Shown here: positions 58,116 through 64,000 of the stretch, one piece after another
How positions within the stretch are numbered: the first letter of the stretch is position 1
How the letters are laid out: each line of letters begins with the position of its first letter
Assembly: GCA_040755395.1 (NCBI GenBank)
Contig: JBFMAX010000001.1
Coordinates: 62,001 to 126,000, forward strand
Direction of reading: 5' to 3'
DNA length: 64,000 bases
Source of the DNA: Nitrospirota bacterium
GTDB taxonomy: Bacteria > Nitrospirota > Nitrospiria > Nitrospirales > Nitrospiraceae
Notes under the pieces: model-generated
What the model was told of the DNA's origin: nothing
Database searches by the model: none
What the model saw: only the letters and a program-made list of their open reading frames with translations
Program-made: the position numbers and the translations under genes

Positions 58116-60467
58116 ATGGGTGGGCAATTGAGAGAGTTGATATTGAGAATAAGAACTAAAACCAAAATCGTTGCAATGCTCTATGCTTGCCTCATCGCAT
58201 GGGCGTTTTTACTCCTGCCGCTTGGCGCGCCGGCAAGCGCTGAGGAACCTTCGGGCCAGACCGCTGGTTCTCAAGAGACAACCGGCCAAGGGCCGGAAGC
58301 GCCGGCGCCCGAACAGAAGCCGCTAAGAATCCCCCTCACCGAGGTGATCGGGACCGCCCCAGAGGCGCTGGAACACATTCCCGGCTCAGGCCGTGTGGTG
58401 ACACAGGAAAGCCTGTGGAAGAACCATCGCCTCACGATCAATGAAGCATTGCGCGAAGTTCCCGGCGTCAACGTGCGCGATGAGGAAGGGCTGGGCATCA
58501 GGCCGAACATTGGGATTCGAGGTCTCGACCCCACCCGAAGCCGAAAAATCCATATCATGGAAGACGGCGTCCCGATCATGCTGATGCCCTACGGCGACCC
58601 GTCGTCCTATTACTTCCCGCCGGTCTTCCGCTTCGACCGGATCGAGGTCTTGAAAGGCAGTGGGCAACTGCTTTTCGGTCCGCAGAACATCGGCGGCGTG
58701 ATGAACTTGATCACCCGTATGCCGCCGTTGACTCCGACCGGCAACTTTGAGTTCCGTGGCGGCAATCTGAACTACTTCAACACCCATTTCGATTATGGAG
58801 GAACCTGGGGCAAGAGCGGCTACCTGGTGGACTACACCCACTATCAGAGCGATACGCCTCGCTTTACCAACATTCGGGCCAAGGTGGATGACTTCACCTT
58901 CAAAACCGTTCAAGAACTCACGGCTCGTACCACCATTTTGGCGAAGTTCAATTACTACCGCGAAGATTCCGGTATCGGTTATCAGGGGTTCACTGAAGCC
59001 GACTGGGGAGCACGCGGCGATGATCGCCAGACGCCGTTCACGCATGATCATTTCGATTTCCGCCGCGTGGGCGTGCACGTCGCGGTCCAGCACATGTTCA
59101 ACGCGGACCTGAGCGTGACGACCAATTTCTTCGGTCATTACATCGCGCGCGACTGGTCGCGGCAGAATCAACTGGCTCTCAGAGCCGATGGCACCACAAC
59201 TACTCTCACCGGTAACAACCTGCCGGCTAACACCCTTACCGTTGTACCGGATCCACAGCGTCGCTTCACCAACGAACGAGAGTATTGGGTCTACGGCGTC
59301 GAACCTCGTTTCCACCTGACCCATCGATTGCTGGGGATCAAGAGCGAGGCCGATTTTGGCGCCAGATTCATGCACGAGCAGTCCGATCGCAAGCAGTTCC
59401 TGAATCAGATCACAGGAATCGGAGGCTCATCCACCTGCTTGGCAAGTCCGGCAGCCGCAACGTGCTTAGGCGAAAACAACATTCGGAAAACCGACGCGTA
59501 TGCGCTGTTTTTCCAGAACCGGTTTTTCGTCACCGATCAGATCACTGTGACGCCGGGCTTCCGGGTCGAACACGTGAACTACGAGCAATTCAACAAACTG
59601 CCCACCACCGGAGAAACGTTCGGCAAGACTGCCATCACAGAAGTCCTGCCGGGGATCGGCGCGACCTATTCGCCGATCAAGAATTACACCTTCTTTGCCG
59701 GCTTCCACCGCGGGTTCGCGCCGCCGCAGGTCTCAGACGCGATCACGGGAACCGGCGCGGTGGTCGATTTGGACGCCGAGTTGAGCTGGAACTATGAACT
59801 GGGTATGCGAAGCACCCCGGTCCAGTGGCTCGGGTATGAACTGACCTTTTTCCAGATGGACTTCCAGAACCAGATCGTGTCGCAGTCCGTCGCGGGAGGA
59901 GTCGGCGCGACCTTGACCAATGCCGGACGGACTCGTCATCGCGGCATCGAATTCGCCGTGAAGACCGATCTCTTGGATGCGGTGACCGGACAGAACAGGA
60001 ACGAAGACATTATCTTCGATCTGAACTACACCTGGGTCGCCGATGCGGAGTTCAGAGGAACGCGGAATAGCTCCATCACCGGCGCTGCCCTTCTCCCCGG
60101 CGAGGCTGCGGTGTTCAACGTAAGCGGGAACCGTCTTCCGTATGCGCCCAAGCACATGCTCACGGCCGGACTGGGCTACATCAATCGCCAGATCGGGTTC
60201 GACGGTCGAGTGGAAACCCAGTGCATCAGCGACATGTTCGGAGACGACCGGAACACGCACGTCGCGACGCCGAACGGCCTGCGCGGCATCGTTCGCGGCT
60301 GGTGCGTGTTGAACGCGGCGGCCAACCAGTACGTGAAGCCGATCAACACCACGTTCTTCGTCACCGGGAAAAACCTGCTGGATCACCTGTACATGGTGGA
60401 TCGGACCCGCGGCATCTATCCGGGCCTGCCGTTGATGGTCCAGGCTGGTGCCCGATGGACGTTCTGA
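58116..60467 (+). CDS. TonB-dependent outer-membrane receptor (FecA-like)
   Basis: 783 aa. Long signal peptide (to ASAEEP near 45), a plug domain (IPLTEVIGTAPEALEHIPGSGRVVTQESL, DALREVPGVNVRDEEGLGIRPNIGIRGLDPTRSRK, FDRIEVLKGSGQLLFGPQNIGGVMNLITR as blocks) and a 22-stranded barrel ending GARWTF, the typical aromatic C-terminus. Closest in style to FecA-type ferric citrate or siderophore receptors. The TonB box is probably near PLRIPLTEVIGT. AGGAGGAGG precedes ATG. Confidence 0.94.
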   Translation: MGGQLRELILRIRTKTKIVAMLYACLIAWAFLLLPLGAPASAEEPSGQTAGSQETTGQGPEAPAPEQKPLRIPLTEVIGTAPEALEHIPGSGRVVTQESLWKNHRLTINEALREVPGVNVRDEEGLGIRPNIGIRGLDPTRSRKIHIMEDGVPIMLMPYGDPSSYYFPPVFRFDRIEVLKGSGQLLFGPQNIGGVMNLITRMPPLTPTGNFEFRGGNLNYFNTHFDYGGTWGKSGYLVDYTHYQSDTPRFTNIRAKVDDFTFKTVQELTARTTILAKFNYYREDSGIGYQGFTEADWGARGDDRQTPFTHDHFDFRRVGVHVAVQHMFNADLSVTTNFFGHYIARDWSRQNQLALRADGTTTTLTGNNLPANTLTVVPDPQRRFTNEREYWVYGVEPRFHLTHRLLGIKSEADFGARFMHEQSDRKQFLNQITGIGGSSTCLASPAAATCLGENNIRKTDAYALFFQNRFFVTDQITVTPGFRVEHVNYEQFNKLPTTGETFGKTAITEVLPGIGATYSPIKNYTFFAGFHRGFAPPQVSDAITGTGAVVDLDAELSWNYELGMRSTPVQWLGYELTFFQMDFQNQIVSQSVAGGVGATLTNAGRTRHRGIEFAVKTDLLDAVTGQNRNEDIIFDLNYTWVADAEFRGTRNSSITGAALLPGEAAVFNVSGNRLPYAPKHMLTAGLGYINRQIGFDGRVETQCISDMFGDDRNTHVATPNGLRGIVRGWCVLNAAANQYVKPINTTFFVTGKNLLDHLYMVDRTRGIYPGLPLMVQAGARWTF

Positions 60468-60520
60468 TCCTCACCCTCCCCTCCTCCGCCTTGCGGTGGA
60501 AGGAAAGGGAGGGGGGTTGT
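60468..60520. repeat. family-H word-repeat element after the receptor gene
   Basis: CCTCACCCTCCCCTCCTCCGCC faces GGTGGAAGGAAAGGGAGGGGGG (both partial). Starts directly at the receptor stop codon. Confidence 0.6.
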
Positions 60521-60552
60521 GGAACATGGGACCTGTCACGAAGCGCGGAAGG

Positions 60553-60732
60553 ATGAACGTGGCGGACCACGGCCAGGTCCGTTGCCTGTGCGGCCAGCTT
60601 CTGGCCAGATGGGTTCCCGACGGCATCCAGGTGAAGTGTAAACGATGCCGGAGGATCGTGACGATTCCGTTCGCTGAGATCGAGGGGTCGCCGGCATCCT
60701 GCGGCGCCCCGCTCAAGACAGTCCCGACATGA
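60553..60732 (+). CDS. Com-like zinc-ribbon protein
   Basis: About 59 aa. VRCLCGQLLARWVPDGIQVKCKRCRRIVTIP gives CxC/CxxC knuckles (C-x-C-x17-C-x2-C), resembling the Com translational activator family of phage Mu. GGAAGG at 60547-60552 touches the ATG at 60553 but is well spaced for GTG 60559, so the true start may be 60559. It may regulate translation or bind nucleic acid. It follows the receptor gene on the same strand. Confidence 0.6.
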   Translation: MNVADHGQVRCLCGQLLARWVPDGIQVKCKRCRRIVTIPFAEIEGSPASCGAPLKTVPT

Positions 60733-60893
60733 ACACGGCCTGCAGGTAGCGCAGTGTAACGTCAGGCCAGAGGACCTGCGAGTCCTGAGCCCAAGGCGAT
60801 CTTCTTTTCGCCTCATCCTTCACATGGGAGAGGCGACGAGAGGGTCGTCTTGGGCTCTTCTATTTTTCGCCTGTATGGGAGGGAGCCAACGCC

Positions 60894-61745
60894 ATGAACA
60901 GCACCGGGCCTGCTCTGTTGAATCATCATCCCGATCTCGCCGCCGTCGTGGATGAGCTTCACGCCCTCGATCATGTGCGGCTGCCGGCTCGATCCTTGTC
61001 GGACGTTCGCGCCGTTCAGATACGGCGGATCGTCCGACGAATCGAGAGCCTCTTGCCGCATCACGGAGGCCACGGGGAGCGGACCGCCTGCTACGCTCTT
61101 GCGTTCGGAGAAGCCCTCGGGCTTTCCGACGACGAATTACTCCACCTCCGCTTCGCCGCATTGCTCCACGATATCGGCTTGCTGACGGTCCCGGCCGGCA
61201 TCCTGTCGGAGACGAGACCGCTTACCGGCGATGAGTACGCAGCGCTGCAGAGCCATCCGCGGGCCGCCGCCGAACTGCTGGAGCCGATCCGTTTCCTGCG
61301 CCGGGCCGCGCTTCTGATCGCCCACCACCATGAACGCTGGGACGGGTTCGGCTATCCCTACGGCCTGCGAGGTGAGTTCATTCCGCTCGGCTCCCGCATC
61401 CTGGCGGTCGCGGACACGTTCGACGCGCTGGCCGCCCGTAGGCCGGCGGCTGCCAAGGTGTTCGAGCACGAAACTGCATTGGCGCAACTGCAAGCCGTGG
61501 CCGGCTCGCAACTCGATCCTGATCTTGTCGCGACCTTCGTCCGGCTGGCGCCGGCACTGAGGCCTGACAGCTCTCCCGGGTGGGGTTGTGCCCCCCACCC
61601 ATTCGGGCGGGGCGCCTCTCTTCCTCCTGGGCCCCCCGCCCGCCCCTTTTCTGGAAAGACCGCACGGCCCGCCGGCGAACGTTCGAAAGCGGGCAGACCG
61701 GAGCGCTCGACGACGACCATGAATGAGAGCCCGCCGAGGCCATGA
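60894..61745 (+). CDS. HD-GYP domain protein (putative cyclic-di-GMP phosphodiesterase)
   Basis: 283 aa. HGERTACYALAFGEALGL near 59, LLHDIGLLTVPAGIL (HD motif, about 89-103), SHPRAAAELLEPI, AHHHERWDGFGYPYGLRGEFIPLGSRILAVADTFDAL (about 141-180): these are the HD-GYP blocks, with GYP preserved in GFGYP. No receiver domain is attached. The C-terminal 55 residues are Pro/Arg-rich. The ATGA overlap at 61742 couples it to the AraC-type gene. Confidence 0.88.
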   Translation: MNSTGPALLNHHPDLAAVVDELHALDHVRLPARSLSDVRAVQIRRIVRRIESLLPHHGGHGERTACYALAFGEALGLSDDELLHLRFAALLHDIGLLTVPAGILSETRPLTGDEYAALQSHPRAAAELLEPIRFLRRAALLIAHHHERWDGFGYPYGLRGEFIPLGSRILAVADTFDALAARRPAAAKVFEHETALAQLQAVAGSQLDPDLVATFVRLAPALRPDSSPGWGCAPHPFGRGASLPPGPPARPFSGKTARPAGERSKAGRPERSTTTMNESPPRP

Positions 61746-62296
61746 ACCACCGTCCACGGAGGGATCCTATGCGCCGCGCCGACTCGACAGGACAGTCTGC
61801 ATGTGACCCGGCCTGCAGAACGAACACTCGCGCCCCCCTGAGCTCATCTCGACTCTGCGACGATCCGTTCTCGATTCAAGAACATCCCCCCGCGTTGCAG
61901 GCGCCTCCGGACGTCGCGCAGCGCGTGCAGGAGTTCATCAGGAACAACCTGCACGAGGGCCTGACCCTCAAGGATCTGGCGCGGTTTCTGGGCTACTCGG
62001 ACAAGTACTGCTCCGATCTCTTCAAGGCCCTCATCGGCATTCCCTTCTCCCACTATCTGAAGCGTCTTCGCCTTGAGCGGGCCGTCGGCCTGCTCGCGGA
62101 GTCGAATGCGACGCTGTCCTGCATCGCCGAGGCCCTCGGCTTCAGCGATCAGTTCGCCTTCAGTCATTTCTTCAAAAACGCCGTCGGCTGCTCCCCTCAA
62201 CGGTTCAGATCGCAATGCCCCTCACGCCGACTTCGCCCGAACCTTTCGCGCTCCGCATGGGCGAGCCGCCGCTCCAAGCCGCATAGTAAAGGTTGA
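61742..62296 (+). CDS. AraC-family transcriptional regulator
   Basis: 184 aa. A cysteine-containing N-terminal segment without a known sensor domain is followed by two HTH units (about 60-150): VQEFIRNNLHEGLTLKDLARFLGYSDKYCSDLFK and LLAESNATLSCIAEALGFSDQFAFSHFFKNAVGCSPQRFR. The basic tail is short. AraC-type regulators beside siderophore receptors (PchR, YbtA) are common, so the iron genes around it are plausible targets. ATG overlaps the HD-GYP stop. Confidence 0.9.
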   Translation: MNHRPRRDPMRRADSTGQSACDPACRTNTRAPLSSSRLCDDPFSIQEHPPALQAPPDVAQRVQEFIRNNLHEGLTLKDLARFLGYSDKYCSDLFKALIGIPFSHYLKRLRLERAVGLLAESNATLSCIAEALGFSDQFAFSHFFKNAVGCSPQRFRSQCPSRRLRPNLSRSAWASRRSKPHSKG

Positions 62297-62376
62297 AGTT
62301 CGGCTGAGCGCCCCCCGGCTGTACGGCCTCTCATGTGGCCGCCGGACGGCGCTTCCGGCAATCTGGAAAATGAACA

Positions 62377-62424
62377 TGGTCAACGCTTCCGCGTCGAGAT
62401 ATATTGATATTGAAATGCAATCTC
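62377..62424 (+). promoter_or_regulatory. promoter and Fur-box-like site before the chelatase-like gene
   Basis: TGGTCA (62377-62382), 17-nt spacer, TATATT (62400-62405). GATATTGAAATGCAATCTC (62406-62424) is a near-palindrome (GATATTG/CAATCTC arms) matching the Fur consensus at 13 of 19 positions by my count. It lies on the predicted transcription start. An in-frame ATG at 62415 falls inside the site and so is unlikely to be the start codon. Confidence 0.65.
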
Positions 62425-62453
62425 AACAACTGCCTGAGCTACCGGAGTTGCCG

Positions 62454-64000
62454 GTGCGAATGTGTCTCAGGAACAAGAGGATCACAGGATGGCCGGCGGC
62501 GGCCCTACCAGCCCGGCTACTCGCCGTGCTTGCGGCGCTGCTCCTGTTCACATTCGCGCCGACACCCGAGCCGGCGGCGGCCGGATCGACGGTCGGCTTT
62601 CTCGTCGTCGCCCCTGACCGAGGATTTTTAGGCAACCAGGAAATCCGCGCTGTGTTCGACGAGTTCGCGCAACACTATGCGCCGGCGGCGCTGGCCTGGG
62701 TCGGGCGGGATTACAACGGGATGGGGAGCGAATACTCCGACTATCTCAGCCGGGCGCTGGCCGACCTTGAGCGCGGCGGCGCGACGGAGATCGTGGCGAT
62801 TCCGCTCTTTGTCTCCGCCTCGGACCCCGTTTTGCAGAAGGTCGTGGCCCATCTGCCCGCCTATGCACGAACCGGAACCATTCGGTGGGCCGAGCCGATG
62901 GTCTCGAGTCACCTCATCCGCCAAATCCTGTTGGATCGCGCGATGGCAGCGAGCCGTGACCCGGAGCATGAACGGCTCCTGCTGGTCGGATTCGGCGCGA
63001 CCGACGAAGCCGGAGAGGCGGCCATGCGCCGCGACCTGGAACGGTACCTGGCCTACATTACGCAGTACCTCCGTTTTCGAGAAACCAGGGCCGTCCTCTA
63101 CTACGACCGCTCCGCACCGGACGCCGAACGGAACAACAAGGCGGCGGATCAGGTGATTGTCGAAACCGCCGCCAAGAAGGGACGGACGCTGCTGGTCCTG
63201 GCTACGATCGGCCCGAAATTTGATCAGACGATGGCGCTGACGCACTGGTTCGGCGACAAGCTGCGCGACTGGAACATCGCCTATGTCGCGGAAGAACTCC
63301 TGCCCCACCCCAACGTGCTGCTGTGGCTGAAGAAGACCGCCAACGCCTTTCTGCCGGCGTCTCCGGCAGAAATCGGCGTCGTGATCATGCCGCACGGCGC
63401 CACCCAACCGTGGAACGACGCCGTGGAGCGCGCGATCGCGCCGCTGCGCCCCCGTTACCGGATCCAGATGGCCTATGGGATGGGCGATCCTGCCGTGATT
63501 CAGCAGGCCGTCGAGCGATTGGAGCGGCAAGGGAGCCGGCGCATCGTGTTCGTGCGCATGTACGCCCTCGCTCACCATCTGAAACACCGCATCGAATACC
63601 TGCTCGGCCTCTCCGATTCACCGGAGCCCGAGGGCCGACACAGTGGACACGATCGGGAAACGACCCCTCCGGCGCAAATTCGAAGCGCGGCGCTCTTCGC
63701 CACGTTCGGCGGATACGAGGAAGACCCGGGCATCGCCGAGGCGCTCCACGAGCGGATTCAGGAAGTCAGTCGCGACCCGTCGCAGGAGACCGTGATCCTC
63801 GTCGCGCACGGCGACAAGCGCGATGAGGACAACGCGCACTGGCTCTCGGTCATGCAGGCCAACATCGAGCGGCTGAAGCGCGATCCCCACTGCGCCAAGC
63901 TGAGAGCGATTGAGGCGGCCACGGTCCGCGAGGACTGGCCGGCGCTTCGGGAGCGCGCCGTCGGCGACATCAGGAGCCTGATCGAAGCCCACGCGAAAAC
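62454..64000 (+). CDS. exported multi-domain CbiX-type chelatase-like protein (partial)
   Basis: At least 515 aa, open to the right edge. GTG 62454 follows GGAG at 6 nt. An N-terminal hydrophobic segment (RLLAVLAALLLFTFAPTPEPAAA) is a probable signal peptide. Repeated chelatase-like domains follow: VGFLVVAPDRG (His lost), IGVVIMPHGATQPWND (about 307-322) and TVILVAHGDKRDEDN (about 445-459). The AHG/PHG histidine with nearby acidic residues is the metal site of CbiX/SirB. These normally insert Co or Fe into sirohydrochlorin in the cytoplasm, so export is unusual. The Fur-box-like site suggests iron control. Confidence 0.75.
   Translation, partial: MRMCLRNKRITGWPAAALPARLLAVLAALLLFTFAPTPEPAAAGSTVGFLVVAPDRGFLGNQEIRAVFDEFAQHYAPAALAWVGRDYNGMGSEYSDYLSRALADLERGGATEIVAIPLFVSASDPVLQKVVAHLPAYARTGTIRWAEPMVSSHLIRQILLDRAMAASRDPEHERLLLVGFGATDEAGEAAMRRDLERYLAYITQYLRFRETRAVLYYDRSAPDAERNNKAADQVIVETAAKKGRTLLVLATIGPKFDQTMALTHWFGDKLRDWNIAYVAEELLPHPNVLLWLKKTANAFLPASPAEIGVVIMPHGATQPWNDAVERAIAPLRPRYRIQMAYGMGDPAVIQQAVERLERQGSRRIVFVRMYALAHHLKHRIEYLLGLSDSPEPEGRHSGHDRETTPPAQIRSAALFATFGGYEEDPGIAEALHERIQEVSRDPSQETVILVAHGDKRDEDNAHWLSVMQANIERLKRDPHCAKLRAIEAATVREDWPALRERAVGDIRSLIEAHAK

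Noticed and set aside
62415-62417. ATG as start of the chelatase-like gene
   Set aside because: It lies inside the Fur-box-like site and next to the predicted transcription start, with no ribosome-binding site; GTG 62454 with GGAG fits better.

Overview
The window is about 62% G+C, densely coded bacterial DNA from a Gram-negative (diderm) chromosome: it carries lipoprotein signal peptidase, a LapA/LapB-type LPS assembly factor, TonB/ExbB/ExbD, a TonB-dependent receptor, outer-membrane proteins and many lipoproteins. Gene content and the style of the intergenic DNA are most like Nitrospira (phylum Nitrospirota) as I remember those genomes. That assignment is inference; no rRNA or other phylogenetic marker RNA is present. 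Nearly everything looks like stable chromosome. The accessory parts are a decayed patch at 12.1-14.3 kb and an integrase relic at 44.6-45.1 kb.

Layout. 1-2.6 kb: glycolytic cluster (end of gap, pgk, tpiA) with secG. 2.8-11 kb: ilvE on the minus strand, then rplU-rpmA-obg-proB-nadD-rsfS, a LapA-LapB fusion, bioB and a frameshifted secreted-protein gene. 11.3-14.4 kb: a beta-barrel protein, an unknown gene, an XRE regulator, and relics of a DUF5615-type toxin and a restriction-modification enzyme. 14.4-19.3 kb: a large FtsX-type permease, a LuxR-type mini-regulator, pyrD and a LolD-type ATPase. 19.3-21.9 kb: comF, fmdB-like, an excisionase-fold HTH protein, an orphan mraZ and a RusA-like gene. 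22-27 kb: a MacA/MacB-type exporter with two permease paralogues whose 3' ends are almost identical. 27-34 kb: an HhH lipoprotein, uppP, lspA, ileS, nadA. 34-37.2 kb: TPP riboswitch, thiC and a His-type thi4. 37.2-44.6 kb: TPR and receiver proteins, ygfZ, lipoproteins, an ICMT-like enzyme and a PhoD-like phosphatase. 45.3-50.8 kb: assorted enzymes, a DMT transporter, an M32 carboxypeptidase and a Panacea-domain gene. 51-64 kb: an iron and metal uptake region.

How genes work together. The 51-64 kb block reads as one iron system: a Fur-family regulator, a ferric-iron ABC importer (fbpABC-like), ExbB-ExbD-TonB, a FecA-like outer-membrane receptor, an HD-GYP protein, an AraC regulator, and at the right edge an exported protein with repeated CbiX-type chelatase domains. 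Two 19-bp Fur-box-like sites sit on recognisable promoters, one before exbB and one before the chelatase gene. The thiamin locus is riboswitch-controlled and makes the pyrimidine (ThiC) and thiazole (Thi4) halves.

The most unusual feature is a set of about 20 intergenic elements built from degenerate 8-12 nt 'words' arranged as two complementary arms round a short spacer. I group them in families A-H (my labels). They usually start within 10 nt of a stop codon, sometimes supply the stop codon itself, and in one gene form both ends of the reading frame. Also notable are an rsfS gene with no ATG/GTG/TTG start (apparent AUC start), a LapA-LapB fusion, and an in-frame insertion framed by inverted arms inside one permease.
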